64,000 nucleotides of DNA from DASUXY01 sp035301985 (GCA_035301985.1 DATGTE010000010.1:1-64000); one strand, 5' to 3'. Positions 44,023-53,134 are shown, counted from the stretch's first letter. Notes: generated by a model not told the origin, from the letters alone. Translations and numbers: made by a program.

Positions 44023-44376
44023 TTATTTTGTTTTACTTAAAAAATCTAAACAAAACATGCAATCTTCATTTTGTCGAGGACTTCCGAATTCTAGATTACA
44101 AATATGGAATCCTTCATCATATAACCTTGCTAAATTATCATAACCTTCGCCAGGAATGTCTGTCTCTTTTTTGCTATTTTTATCATCACTTCCATCGCTC
44201 ATTTCTTCACGGTCTAAGCGATTGCGCAAATGATGATTTTCCATGGATAATCGGTGATTTTCTTCCAATAACTTACCGAGTTTCCCTTTAAGGTCACCAA
44301 GCTGTTCATAGAGCTCACCGATCTGCTTTTCCATATCCGATACTTGATCAAAAATTTGTCGATTACTTGCGCTCAC
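44023..44376 (-). CDS. yabA: Replication initiation control protein YabA
   Basis: 117 aa. N-terminal coiled coil (about 5-60, repeated LE/LK heptads) drives tetramerisation. The C-terminal zinc-like domain GEGYDNLARLYDEGFHICNLEFGS ... CMFCLDFL contacts DnaA and DnaN and limits over-initiation. Start GTG after GGGGTGA. It lies 14 nt downstream of ricT. Confidence 0.95.
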   Translation of the reverse strand: MSASNRQIFDQVSDMEKQIGELYEQLGDLKGKLGKLLEENHRLSMENHHLRNRLDREEMSDGSDDKNSKKETDIPGEGYDNLARLYDEGFHICNLEFGSPRQNEDCMFCLDFLSKTK

Positions 44377-44390
44377 ACCTAATCACCCCA

Positions 44391-45218
44391 CTATTCCGTG
44401 GCTTTTGTCGTTATAATGCCTTCTTCTATTAATTCATCGACTGTGTATTCAATAACACGTTCCTCTTTTGGAAGTTCGATTTGAACGAGACGTTCGAGAA
44501 TGTTGAGGCCAATAACATGTCCTTTACCATACGGGGTGTTCATTTGTTCACCTAAGTCAGGTAATTCCCGTTTAACAGCTTCATATTCATCATTTTCATA
44601 TTTCAAACAGCACATGAGACGTCCACATAAACCAGATATTTTTGCAGGATTTAAGGATAGATTTTGGTTTTTTGCCATTTTTATAGATACCGGTTCAAAA
44701 TCACCTAAAAATGTGGAGCAACAAAGCATTCGTCCGCATGGACCAATCCCACCTAGCATTTTCGCTTCATCGCGGACACCAATTTGTCTCAATTCAATCC
44801 GCGTTTTAAACAAAGCTGCTAAGTCTTTGACAAGTTCGCGAAAATCGACTCGCCCATCTGCTGTAAAATAAAAAATAACTTTATTCCTGTCAAATGTATA
44901 TTCTGCATCTACTAAGTTCATATCTAAATGATGTTCGGATATTTTCTTTTCACACATGTAAAAGGCCTGTTCTGCATGTTCCTGGTTTTCAAGTACGGTT
45001 GATTGATCTTCCTCACCGGCAATCCGCATCACTTTCTTCAGAGGAAGGACAACATCCTCTTCATCTACACGTCTATTCGCAATCACTACTTTTCCAAATT
45101 CAATCCCTCTGATCGTTTCGACAATGACATAGTTGTCCTTTCTTATATCATGTTCAGCCGGATCGAAATAGTATATTTTCCCCGCTTTTTTAAAGCGAAC
45201 ACCAACCACATTGATCAT
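44391..45218 (-). CDS. ricT: RicT (YaaT), PSP1-domain Fe-S protein
   Basis: 275 aa. Part of the RicAFT complex that stimulates RNase Y mRNA processing and the phosphorelay to Spo0A. The PSP1 domain is at about 60-145. Cysteines C161, C166, C167 (GPCGRMLCC) and C198, C203, C204 (GLCGRLMCC) are the ligands known for the [4Fe-4S] clusters of the complex. It lies between holB and yabA. Confidence 0.95.
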   Translation of the reverse strand: MINVVGVRFKKAGKIYYFDPAEHDIRKDNYVIVETIRGIEFGKVVIANRRVDEEDVVLPLKKVMRIAGEEDQSTVLENQEHAEQAFYMCEKKISEHHLDMNLVDAEYTFDRNKVIFYFTADGRVDFRELVKDLAALFKTRIELRQIGVRDEAKMLGGIGPCGRMLCCSTFLGDFEPVSIKMAKNQNLSLNPAKISGLCGRLMCCLKYENDEYEAVKRELPDLGEQMNTPYGKGHVIGLNILERLVQIELPKEERVIEYTVDELIEEGIITTKATE

Positions 45219-45233
45219 ACTCGATATTCACCT

Positions 45234-46217
45234 CTAAATTTGAAGTGTGAGTTGTTCCATCACTAAAGTTGCTTGAACATTTTGCTTTAAATGTCTCTTT
45301 GCTTGTAGTATATCATGAAGAATCGTTACGAGTTGTTTTTGTGAAAAATGGAGTACAAACCGATTCAGGCGTTGATCATCAGGACGAAAGACGACCATCC
45401 CTTGTTCGTACCCTAAATGAAAATAAAGTATATCTTTAAAAGCGAGTAACAAAAAATCTAAACCTAATTCTTGCTCTTTGCGCTCTTTAAAATGAGGTAA
45501 CCAATGTTGATGGATAAATAAATAGGCTTCTTCATTGGTTTCTGAGAGCTTTTCTATCAATTGTATCATTAGTTTTCTCGCTTGTGCAAACCACTCATCA
45601 TGACTCCATGCTATGGCATCATCCATATTGTTCGTCAATGCGCTCATAAACACCGCATCGTGTTCTGTTAACCCAGCTTCTGTCAACTGTTTTTGAAATA
45701 AAACGGGGTTCAATGGTTTTAAATCAATCACCTGGCAACGCGAGCGAATCGTAGGGATGATGGATTGACTATTCTCTGTTAGCATCATTGCCGTTGTTTG
45801 GCGATTCGGCTCTTCTAAAAATTTTAATATGCGATTGCTCGCATTTAATGTTAACGTATCGGCACCCTTAATGATGTACACTTTTTGATTCGTTTCTAGA
45901 CCTGAATAAATAAATTCCTTTTGCAAATTTTTAATCTGGTCAATTTTAACGGATTGTCCCTCAGGTTCAATCCAATGCACATCTGGATGGTTTCTCGATT
46001 CAATACGCTTACACATATTACATGTATGGCATGGTTCCGTACCCGATTTATGTTTACAAAATAATGTTTTGGCGAGCAACTCAGCAATCGCTTCCTTTCC
46101 AGTCCCCCGTTCACCTTGCAGTAAATAAGCATGGGAAATGCGCTTCTTTTTTATACTATTGGTAAGTATTTTACTCGCCAATGGTTGAACATCTGCAACT
46201 TCAGCCCATGTTTTCAT
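45234..46217 (-). CDS. holB: DNA polymerase III delta' subunit
   Basis: 327 aa clamp-loader subunit. Walker A-like QGERGTGKEAIAE, a zinc module with four Cys (CKHKSGTEPCHTCNMC) and SRC motif (IIPTIRSRCQVIDL). Start ATG 46215-46217 (MKTWAEVAD) after AAGGATGGG; upstream in-frame ATGs (46226, 46271) are less plausible. It follows darA after a 150-bp gap. Confidence 0.93.
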   Translation of the reverse strand: MKTWAEVADVQPLASKILTNSIKKKRISHAYLLQGERGTGKEAIAELLAKTLFCKHKSGTEPCHTCNMCKRIESRNHPDVHWIEPEGQSVKIDQIKNLQKEFIYSGLETNQKVYIIKGADTLTLNASNRILKFLEEPNRQTTAMMLTENSQSIIPTIRSRCQVIDLKPLNPVLFQKQLTEAGLTEHDAVFMSALTNNMDDAIAWSHDEWFAQARKLMIQLIEKLSETNEEAYLFIHQHWLPHFKERKEQELGLDFLLLAFKDILYFHLGYEQGMVVFRPDDQRLNRFVLHFSQKQLVTILHDILQAKRHLKQNVQATLVMEQLTLQI

Positions 46218-46367
46218 AATTCCCATCCTTTTGATATTCCAAAAATAAAGAAACGACCTCTTTCTAAACAACGACTTTGCATAGATAGAGAGATCGTCAT
46301 TGAATAGACACTTGATCTTTTCACACTACGCCTTAAGCAATCTATTATGACTGTTTTTGTCTATCAT

Positions 46368-46697
46368 TTAAAATTGAACAAACGATTCAATCGGAAGGAT
46401 AAACACCGTTGCTCCACCAACTTCAACTTTTACAGGTCTCGGAATATACGTATCCGCATTACCACCCATCGGTGAGATCGGTGCAACCATTTGTTCCCGT
46501 TGTGAACAGTTATCGCGGATAATATCCAATGCATCGTCAATCCGTTCATCTTCACAACCAATCATTAAAGTGGTATTGCCTTCTTTTAAAAATCCGCCTG
46601 TTGTAGCCAATTTTGTCGTCTGGAAATTGTTCTCACCAAGTGCATCCACTAATCGATTCGCATCTTTATCCTGGACGACGGCAATGATTAATTTCAC
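46368..46697 (-). CDS. darA: Cyclic di-AMP receptor DarA (PII-like)
   Basis: 109 aa PII-like trimer-forming protein (YaaQ/PstA): MKLIIAVVQDKDANRLVDALGENNFQTTKLATTGGFLKEGNTTLMIGCEDERIDDALDIIRDNC. It binds c-di-AMP; downstream role unclear. GTG start overlapping the tmk stop by 4 nt (GTGA), so translation is coupled. Confidence 0.95.
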   Translation of the reverse strand: MKLIIAVVQDKDANRLVDALGENNFQTTKLATTGGFLKEGNTTLMIGCEDERIDDALDIIRDNCSQREQMVAPISPMGGNADTYIPRPVKVEVGGATVFILPIESFVQF

Positions 46698-47347
46698 AAC
46701 TTCTCCTCCTTTATTTCACCTTTGTTCATGGAATCGATAATCTTTCTCAAAGCTTCCTTTTCTACTTGTTCCTTTGTTTGATCTGCATTCACCGTCTGAA
46801 TACGATCTGAAAACTCCTTCGTTATGAATTGATATCCCTCATACACTTTTTCATGAAAGTAAAGCTCTTCAAGGTCTAAACGATTCCTTTCTCTATCTTT
46901 ATTCGCTTGAATTCGTTTTAAACCTTTTTTCGGATGTATATCGAAAAACAATGTTAAATTTGGCATACATGTTTGAATAGCAAATTCATTTATTGCAAAT
47001 ACAGCATCGATTCCAAGTCCTCGTGCATATCCTTGATAAGCTAAGCTACTATCAATAAACCGATCGCAGAGGACAACTTTCCCCGCTTGTAATGCTGGGA
47101 TAATCTTTTCAACGAGATGTTGCCTGCGAGCAGCTGCATACAATAATGCCTCTGTTCGTCCATCCATTGCTGTATGTTCTGGGTCGAGGATAATGTGCCT
47201 AATCTTTTCTGCGATTTCAATTCCTCCAGGTTCACGTGTGGCAATTACATCGTATCCTAAACCGATCAGTTTCTGTTTTAGAGCGTGGAGAATCGTTGTT
47301 TTCCCAGCTCCTTCTCCTCCCTCGAATGTCACAAAATAACCTGTCAC
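46694..47347 (-). CDS. tmk: Thymidylate kinase
   Basis: 217 aa: P-loop FVTFEGGEGAGKTTILHAL, ATREPGGIEIAEKIRHIIL, LCDRFIDSSLAYQGYARGLG (DRY/S motif). Phosphorylates dTMP. The start is GTG, following GAAGGAG. The 490-bp upstream region holds a hairpin (47451-47487). xpaC/yaaN/yaaO, which lie upstream of tmk in B. subtilis, are absent. Confidence 0.96.
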   Translation of the reverse strand: MTGYFVTFEGGEGAGKTTILHALKQKLIGLGYDVIATREPGGIEIAEKIRHIILDPEHTAMDGRTEALLYAAARRQHLVEKIIPALQAGKVVLCDRFIDSSLAYQGYARGLGIDAVFAINEFAIQTCMPNLTLFFDIHPKKGLKRIQANKDRERNRLDLEELYFHEKVYEGYQFITKEFSDRIQTVNADQTKEQVEKEALRKIIDSMNKGEIKEEKL

Positions 47348-47450
47348 TTGTTCTTCTCCTTCGTCGACAGTAAAAGCTCACTATACGTCTAAAATCAAAG
47401 AACAACCTTTACGTCATACTGCCGAAATATTTACGAAATCTATTTCATAA

Positions 47451-47487
47451 CATCGATCCGTCGCGAATGAGAGCGAGAGGATCGATG
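47451..47487 (-). other. Hairpin in the tmk upstream region
   Basis: Perfect 9-bp inverted repeat CATCGATCC (47451-47459) / GGATCGATG (47479-47487) with a 19-nt loop, about 100 bp before the tmk start. It has no T-tract, so it is not a standard terminator; it may be a 5'-UTR structure or a protein site. Confidence 0.4.
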
Positions 47488-47729
47488 ATGTTTATATTTT
47501 TTACTATAAATGGTTGCGCTCGTTTTTTGATAAAAATCACGTGTCAACATATGCTTGTATGAACTGCTAGTAAAAGCTTTCTTACATATATTGTAGCATG
47601 GTTTCAAGTTTTTTTTAATGAATTAGGATATGTAAATAATTGCAAATCCGTTATGAATAGCATGTATACATTTCAAATAAAACGATCACTCCATCGCCCT
47701 TTACATTTGAAAACCTCTTATTCCATATA
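47488..47729. other. Gene-free A/T-rich stretch upstream of tmk
   Basis: No ORF with a good start. On the minus strand a TACAAT (near 47592) with a poor -35 could be the tmk promoter. Nothing else is recognised. Confidence 0.4.
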
Positions 47730-47763
47730 CAAAAAAAGCCTTTGTAACAACGATACAAAGACT
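47730..47763 (-). terminator. Intrinsic terminator after gin (csfB)
   Basis: 10-bp stem AGCCTTTGTA (47737-47746) / TACAAAGACT (47754-47763; one wobble), then TTTTTTT on the minus strand. Confidence 0.9.
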
Positions 47764-47836
47764 TCAATCATCCGATAGCTAACGACAGGACAACAAGATT
47801 AACATATACGATTGTCTACATCCATCAATCTTGACT

Positions 47837-48025
47837 CTATGAAAATAACGTAGGACGTGTGATGTTTTTTAATTTCTTTAAGTAGTAGTTATATTTCTCT
47901 TCTCTTGGTTCCGTGTGAATGATGTTATATTCACACTCAGAACAAATAAATAAATTATATAAATGAATCCCCCGTTCCTTCTCTTCCTCACAAATGCCAC
48001 AACGCTCCTTGATTTCAGATCCCAT
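47837..48025 (-). CDS. csfB: Anti-sigma factor Gin (CsfB)
   Basis: 62 aa. Two zinc-type pairs, C9-x2-C12 (CGIC) and C28-x2-C31 (CSEC), as in B. subtilis Gin, which holds SigG (and SigE) inactive at the wrong time. Start ATG 48023-48025 (MGSEIKE) 7 nt after GGAGGT; an in-frame GTG three codons earlier overlaps the Shine-Dalgarno. Excellent SigF promoter upstream and own terminator. Confidence 0.92.
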   Translation of the reverse strand: MGSEIKERCGICEEEKERGIHLYNLFICSECEYNIIHTEPREEKYNYYLKKLKNITRPTLFS

Positions 48026-48045
48026 ATCTTCCACCTCCGTTAGCT

Positions 48046-48074
48046 AGTATCTCCTAATCTAACGGAAGTTATAC
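48046..48074 (-). promoter_or_regulatory. SigF promoter of gin (csfB)
   Basis: Minus strand GTATA (48070-48074), 15-bp spacer, GGAGATACT (48046-48054): complete match to the SigF pattern GYWTA-N15-GGNRANANT, 20 bp before the start codon. Confidence 0.8.
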
Positions 48075-48200
48075 GAATAACTTTGAAACTTTTAAAGAGA
48101 TGTTCTTCATTTCATCACGTAAATCTACTTTTATATGAAGGAGTTTTGGATGCTTCCCTATTTCATCTGTTGACTGAAGAAAGTTGCAATCAAAGGGGCT

Positions 48201-48467
48201 TCACGAAAGTATGAACAAATGGATGGCTGCAAGCGATGCCACCCCAAACAACCCTAAAAATCCTGAAATGACCACAGTAAATACATTGATCGGTATATGT
48301 AGTCCAATTGCCCCTCCAAAGATATTTAAAAAGAACAAACATAACACACCGATTGCTAATTTAACCGAGCTTTCTGCTATGAAACGCATCGGCTTCACAG
48401 GAGCACCAACGATTAGCAGGATAATAATGAGTACAATCATCAACGTAATGACAAGTGTAGAGCTCAA
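48201..48467 (-). CDS. bofA: BofA, inhibitor of pro-SigK processing
   Basis: 88 aa with two hydrophobic segments (about 5-22 and 35-80) and the family core PVKPMRFIAESSVKLAIGVLCLFFLNIFGGAIGLHIPINVFTVVISGFLGLFGVA. Sits in the outer forespore membrane, where BofA and SpoIVFA hold the SpoIVFB protease inactive. The start is TTG, 10 nt after GGAG. In B. subtilis an rRNA operon separates bofA from csfB; here only 176 bp do. Confidence 0.93.
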   Translation of the reverse strand: MSSTLVITLMIVLIIILLIVGAPVKPMRFIAESSVKLAIGVLCLFFLNIFGGAIGLHIPINVFTVVISGFLGLFGVASLAAIHLFILS

Positions 48468-48659
48468 CCGAGATCAACTCCTTTTTTCTTGATTTTTCCC
48501 TCAGTGCATCTATATGAACATTAAGATAGAAAAAGAACAGAATGGCTGGCGATTTAAAATCCTTTTCATAGTTCGATAGCACTTCCTGTAGCGATGGCAA
48601 TGTCTCTTTTTAAATAGGGGTGAAGCATTGGGTGACGTTTGAACAATTCTTCTCTACAA

Positions 48660-48707
48660 ATATAAAAAAGACAAGAGTTCGAAAGCCGATTCAATCTCTT
48701 GTCTTTT
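48660..48707 (-). terminator. Intrinsic terminator after yaaL
   Basis: 12-bp perfect stem AAAAGACAAGAG (48666-48677) / CTCTTGTCTTTT (48696-48707), then T-rich TTTTTTATA on the minus strand. It ends the dnaX-ebfC-recR-yaaL operon. Confidence 0.92.
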
Positions 48708-48740
48708 AAGTCGTTTGTTTATTTTATTGGTGTACGAGCA

Positions 48741-48959
48741 TTAAACATGAAGCTGAATAGCACTGAGTTTTCGACGTCTTGCTTCCCGCAACAAAAATAA
48801 ATATTTCGCTTGTGCGACAGCTTCTCGATATTGTCCTTCTTCCGTCGGTTCAATGCTTTGGTCCATAATCGAACGAAGCTGTTGCCATTCATTTTGTGCT
48901 CTGAAAATATCATCTAGTAATCGTTCATCAATCTCTCTTTTTTGTTTTTTTCTCCTCAC
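48741..48959 (-). CDS. yaaL: YaaL family protein (DUF2508)
   Basis: About 72 aa, small and highly charged: RRKKQKREIDERLLDDIFRAQNEWQQLRSIMDQS ... AVAQAKYLFLLREARRRKL, the DUF2508 pattern. Function unknown. I prefer the GTG at 48957-48959 (7 nt after GGGTGA); a TTG at 48974 is the alternative. It follows recR directly, as in B. subtilis. Confidence 0.88.
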   Translation of the reverse strand: MRRKKQKREIDERLLDDIFRAQNEWQQLRSIMDQSIEPTEEGQYREAVAQAKYLFLLREARRRKLSAIQLHV

Positions 48960-48977
48960 GACACCGTCACCCAAATT

Positions 48978-49574
48978 CTACAATTCTCGTCTTCCTTCTA
49001 ATGCTTTAGACAATGTTACTTCATCAGCGTATTCTAAATCACCGCCAACTGGTAATCCATGTGCAATCCGGGTCGTCTTAATTCCAGATGGTTTCACCAA
49101 TCGTGAAATGTACATTGCAGTAGCTTCCCCTTCTATGTTCGGATTCGTAGCCAAAATAATTTCTTTGACGTCTTCGTCTTTTAACCGATTCAATAAATCG
49201 GGAACATTAATATCTTCGGGACCGATGCCATCCATCGGTGAAATTGCTCCATGTAATACATGGTATTTGCCACGAAATTCCTTCATTTTTTCCATAGCAA
49301 TGACGTCTTTCGGATCTTGTACAACACAAATAACGGATTGATCCCTCGACATATCTTGACAAATCGCACATGGTTCCTGGTCTGTTATATGACCGCAAAT
49401 TGAACAATGGGACAATTCGCGTTTAGCGTTGACGAGTGAATTAGCAAATTCAAGTACATCATCATCTTCCATATTTAAAACAAAAAAGGCCAGGCGTACA
49501 GCAGTTTTCGGCCCGATTCCTGGCAATTTTGTGAAACTGTCGATCAGTTTAGAAATCGGTTCTGGATAATACAT
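48978..49574 (-). CDS. recR: Recombination protein RecR
   Basis: 198 aa: helix-hairpin-helix (FTKLPGIGPKTAVRLAFFVL, about 14-33), C4 zinc finger C57/C60/C69/C72, and a Toprim domain (about 80-175, VICVVQDPKDVIAME). Works with RecF and RecO to load RecA. It follows ebfC by 12 nt; TAGGAGGAACG precedes the ATG. Confidence 0.97.
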   Translation of the reverse strand: MYYPEPISKLIDSFTKLPGIGPKTAVRLAFFVLNMEDDDVLEFANSLVNAKRELSHCSICGHITDQEPCAICQDMSRDQSVICVVQDPKDVIAMEKMKEFRGKYHVLHGAISPMDGIGPEDINVPDLLNRLKDEDVKEIILATNPNIEGEATAMYISRLVKPSGIKTTRIAHGLPVGGDLEYADEVTLSKALEGRREL

Positions 49575-49586
49575 GAAGCGTTCCTC

Positions 49587-49907
49587 CTAGAACATGCCAC
49601 CGCCAGGTAATCCCTTCGTGAATTGACCCATCGTTTCATTCGTCTTATCATCGATTTGTTTTAATACATCATTCATCGCTGCGATTACCAAATCTTGTAG
49701 CATTTCCACATCATCTGGGTCAACGACTTCTTCTTCAATTTTCACATCTGTAATTTCCTTTTTTCCGTTAGCAATAATCGTAACCATGCCACCGCCGGCA
49801 GATGCTTCAAACGTCATTTCATGAAGTTCATCTTGCGCCTTCATCATTTTTTTCTGCATTTTTTGCATTTGTCTCATCATGTTACCCATATTTCCCATAC
49901 CTTTCAT
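49587..49907 (-). CDS. ebfC: YbaB/EbfC nucleoid-associated protein
   Basis: 106 aa with a Met/Gln/Lys-rich N-terminal helix (MRQMQKMQKKMMKAQDELHEMTFEASAGGGMVTIIANG). Dimeric DNA-binding protein of unclear role, always with dnaX-recR. Start ATG 49905-49907 after AAAGGAGGCG; the ATG at 49946 adds 13 unconserved residues. B. subtilis yaaK. Confidence 0.95.
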   Translation of the reverse strand: MKGMGNMGNMMRQMQKMQKKMMKAQDELHEMTFEASAGGGMVTIIANGKKEITDVKIEEEVVDPDDVEMLQDLVIAAMNDVLKQIDDKTNETMGQFTKGLPGGGMF

Positions 49908-50027
49908 GGAAAACGCCTCCTTTGATATACGTAAATGTCCATTCATTATTCATTATAAAGGATAGATCAAAAAATCTACAATGGACTCAGTTCTTATCTA
50001 TTATAAACGCCCCATTCAATCCCTTTC

Positions 50028-51713
50028 CTATTCATGGACTTCAACAACATCATCACCAAACAGTTTTTTTGCCTCTTCAACGAGAGGATCTTCCTCTTGC
50101 TCTTTAGCCGGGGATGACGTACCTTGCTGTTGTACATATTGTTCACGCAATGGTTTCCAGTCTTTTATTGGAATAGGAATGATTGTACGTGGTTGATTCA
50201 TCACACTTGCAAGCACGGATTCAACCGTTTCACGGTGATCGAGAAAAAGCGAGCAGTGAATTTCATACTTAAATGCCACTACCACCGCTTGATCAGAAGC
50301 AGCTACGGGGTGACTATCCTGAATCGTCGCATGTGCTGGAGCATTTGCTGACTTCAATTGATTTAAGAATGAGGCCCATTGCGACTGTATTTCTTTTAAG
50401 AAAGATTTCTTCGCTTCTTCCAAACAACTGCGAATCCGCTCAAATGGAACTTTGAAGGTACTTTTCGTTGCTCGTGATTGGGGTCTTCTCGGCTGCGAAG
50501 ACGGAGCAGCATTATTTGCCGAAACAGGTGCTTTCTTTAAAGTCGCCAACTCCTTTTCCAATTGGGCCATTTTATTCGTTAGATTGGAAATCGCTTCTAA
50601 ATGAGCAGAGTCTGTTTCCTGACTTTGTTGAGGGTTGTTCGTCACCGCTATTACCGCAATCTCAATAAAAACTTTTGGATTATTTGTCCATTTTATTTCT
50701 TGTTGACATTGATTAAATCGACTAATGGCGTCCTGAATCCACTCTTCAGAAGCTTCATTCGCCAGTTGCTTAAAATGATCATCGACAGTTGCTCGTTCTA
50801 AAATATCTTCCAAAGCTGGTGCACTCTTATATAGCAACAAATCCCTTAAAAAGTAAATAAGATCATAAACAAATCGCGCAGGATCTTTTCCACTCTGAAT
50901 CAAATCGTCGAGCAGTTCTAATCCACTTTGAAGGTGTTGATCATGCATGGATTTTACAATATCGGTTAATATTCGTTGCGATACCCCGCCTGTAACAGCA
51001 AGAACATCGTCTTGATCCACATGGTCATCACTATAAGAAATCGCCTGATCTAAGATGCTCAGAGCATCACGCATTCCACCTTCTGCCGCTAAAGCAACCG
51101 CATCCAACGCTTCGCTTGAAACAGCAATCCCCTCTTCATCAACAATATATTTCATCCGTTCTACAATCGCTTGCTTAGCAATCGGCTTGAAATCAAACCG
51201 TTGACATCTGGAGATAATCGTTAGTGGAATTTTATGTGGTTCCGTTGTAGCTAAAATAAATACAACATGTTCAGGTGGTTCTTCCAACGTTTTTAACAGT
51301 GCATTAAATGCATTTACAGAAATCATGTGCACTTCATCAATAATATATACTTTATACGGGACAACACTTGAAGCGTATCTAACTTTATCACGAATCTCGC
51401 GTATATCGTCAACACTCGTATTAGATGCCGCGTCTATTTCAATCACATCAGAAATCGATCCCTCTAAAATACCTCGACATGCCGAACACTCATTACACGG
51501 TTCTTTGACAGGTGCCTTCTCACAGTTGATTGTTTGTGCTAATATTTTCGCTGCACTCGTTTTTCCTGTTCCACGTGGACCAGAAAATAAATAAGCGTGC
51601 GAAAACTTTTGCTGTACAATTGCATTTTGCAACGTTCGTGTAATATGTGTTTGGCCGACTACATCTTCGAATGTTCGTGGACGCCAGGCGCGATACAATG
51701 CTTGATAGCCCAT
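50028..51713 (-). CDS. dnaX: DNA polymerase III gamma/tau subunit
   Basis: 561 aa clamp-loader ATPase: Walker A SGPRGTGKTS (44-53), zinc module Cys 64/73/76/79, Walker B VYIIDEVHMI, SRC motif TIISRCQRFDFK (sensor region). Residues about 370-561 form the tau-like extension that contacts the replicase, with a coiled-coil segment (about 375-400). GAGGAG precedes the ATG. I did not test for a frameshift site. Confidence 0.97.
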   Translation of the reverse strand: MGYQALYRAWRPRTFEDVVGQTHITRTLQNAIVQQKFSHAYLFSGPRGTGKTSAAKILAQTINCEKAPVKEPCNECSACRGILEGSISDVIEIDAASNTSVDDIREIRDKVRYASSVVPYKVYIIDEVHMISVNAFNALLKTLEEPPEHVVFILATTEPHKIPLTIISRCQRFDFKPIAKQAIVERMKYIVDEEGIAVSSEALDAVALAAEGGMRDALSILDQAISYSDDHVDQDDVLAVTGGVSQRILTDIVKSMHDQHLQSGLELLDDLIQSGKDPARFVYDLIYFLRDLLLYKSAPALEDILERATVDDHFKQLANEASEEWIQDAISRFNQCQQEIKWTNNPKVFIEIAVIAVTNNPQQSQETDSAHLEAISNLTNKMAQLEKELATLKKAPVSANNAAPSSQPRRPQSRATKSTFKVPFERIRSCLEEAKKSFLKEIQSQWASFLNQLKSANAPAHATIQDSHPVAASDQAVVVAFKYEIHCSLFLDHRETVESVLASVMNQPRTIIPIPIKDWKPLREQYVQQQGTSSPAKEQEEDPLVEEAKKLFGDDVVEVHE

Positions 51714-51804
51714 AATAAACGATCTCCTCTATGAATTCCCTTTAATTATAACTTATTTCCAGAGTCAATGTGAAACGAAGTGGTTACATCATTTTGCCTT
51801 TACT

Positions 51805-51850
51805 TATTAAAAAATAAAACCTCTTATCATATTATGAATCGATAAGAGGT
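51805..51850 (-). terminator. Terminator of scr (SRP RNA)
   Basis: Perfect 10-bp stem ACCTCTTATC (51819-51828) / GATAAGAGGT (51841-51850), with a TTTTATTTTTT tail on the minus strand, about 47 bp past the RNA 3' end. Confidence 0.88.
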
Positions 51851-51896
51851 TAAACTCCTGAAGACGTTCAGTTCGTCGTGTCTATTTCATATGTAT

Positions 51897-52165
51897 ACCG
51901 TGCACCCATTCTCGTTAAGACATCCCTATGCGTTACTTAAGTTCATGGCTCAGTTTAGGCGACCCCACGGCACACAGAAGGATCCACTTACTGCTGCTTC
52001 CTCCCGGACCTGACAGGCTTCATGGGTTTCTGTTGCGCAGGACCTAAACGTCCACACCAATTCCTTAAGGCAGACCATAAAGTCGCCCTACCTCAAATGG
52101 GAATTCAGCCTCGCTATAGCGGATTGCGAGTACAAGGCACCGCTACTGCCCCGCTTAGCACGGCA
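51897..52165 (-). ncRNA. scr: Signal recognition particle RNA, long Bacillus type (scRNA)
   Basis: About 270 nt. The SRP core is unmistakable on the minus strand: GTCAGGTCCGGGAGGAAGCA (Ffh-binding helix 8 with GGAA tetraloop, near 51988-52010) plus CTGCGCAAC upstream. The 5' and 3' parts pair (GTGCCGTGC ... GGGTGCACGG) to form the closed rod with the Alu domain typical of Bacillus scRNA. Ends are judged from pairing to within about 5 nt. Located between tadA and dnaX as in B. subtilis. Confidence 0.95.
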
Positions 52166-52171
52166 CTATAT

Positions 52172-52200
52172 ATTATAAAGGTTTTTCACAAAAAAAGCAA
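52172..52200 (-). promoter_or_regulatory. SigA promoter of scr
   Basis: Minus strand TTGCTT (52195-52200), 17-bp spacer, TATAAT (52172-52177), immediately upstream of the SRP RNA 5' end. Confidence 0.8.
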
Positions 52201-52426
52201 CTACATTTGCAATATGATATATGCCATGTCTTCCCAGTGACACGTAAAGGTAACCGTACAAACACTTTGGAAAGTATTTAACTACGTGATAGCACTTCTC
52301 TCCTGCAGATTTTAGTCACCATGTGTAAAAAGAAGATCGATACAAATTCTCCTTGATCCAGTTTACATCAATCAAAGATGCGGTCTTTGTAAACTTTCAT
52401 GAAATCGGTTTGCTATATAAAGTCAT

Positions 52427-52888
52427 TTACGATTTCTTTTTGTTTTTTCGTAATTGACGAAAAAAATTCGTCAATAAAGAGGCACATTCATCTTGTAAAA
52501 TACCGGAAGTAACATCTACCTGATGATTGAATCGCTCTTCAGTCAACAAATTCATCAATGTTCCTGCACAACCAGCTTTCGGATCAAACGTTCCAAACAC
52601 GACTCGCCTCATACGTGACTGAACAATCGCACCAGCACACATCGGACAAGGCTCTAATGTTACATACAGTGTACAATCCTCCAAGCGCCAGCTACCAACT
52701 TTCTTGTTAGCTTCACGTATAGCAATTAATTCAGCATGGGAAAGTGTTTCCTGAGATGTTTCTCGAATATTGTAGCCAGTTGCAATGACGTCATGATGGT
52801 GTGTAATCACAGCACCAATTGGAACCTCATTCAATCGCTCTGCTTTTTTAGCTTCTTCAATAGCAAGACGCATAAACTGTTCATCCAT
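52427..52888 (-). CDS. tadA: tRNA-specific adenosine deaminase
   Basis: 153 aa. Deaminates A34 of tRNA-Arg(ACG) to inosine. Zinc ligands H51 (HAE motif SHAELIAI) and C81/C84 (LEPCPMCAGA), catalytic E53. Start ATG 52886-52888 (MDEQFMRLAI) or the adjacent GTG; an ORF from 52987 adds 33 unconserved residues. It lies just upstream of scr. Confidence 0.95.
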   Translation of the reverse strand: MDEQFMRLAIEEAKKAERLNEVPIGAVITHHHDVIATGYNIRETSQETLSHAELIAIREANKKVGSWRLEDCTLYVTLEPCPMCAGAIVQSRMRRVVFGTFDPKAGCAGTLMNLLTEERFNHQVDVTSGILQDECASLLTNFFRQLRKNKKKS

Positions 52889-53134
52889 CACATCATCACA
52901 ACCCTTTTTATCATTTATAAGAAAATATCCACGAGCACATAGCCATATTATCGCTTTCTTATACCACATACAATAAAAAGCAATCATCTATCTCTTCACT
53001 CATGGTCAATTACCATGAGCCGCCTACACAATTAAAGAATATCTATGTCTTTTCATTCATATCGTGTAAGTAGGACGATACGCACTGTTTTTATTTTATT
53101 CAGATCGATTACATGAAAGTAAAGGAGGATTTAT

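Noticed and set aside
52360..52395. Inverted repeat AGTTTAC/GTAAACT with inner AAAGA/TCTTT after tadA
   Set aside because: A hairpin is possible but there is no T-run; not strong enough to call a terminator.
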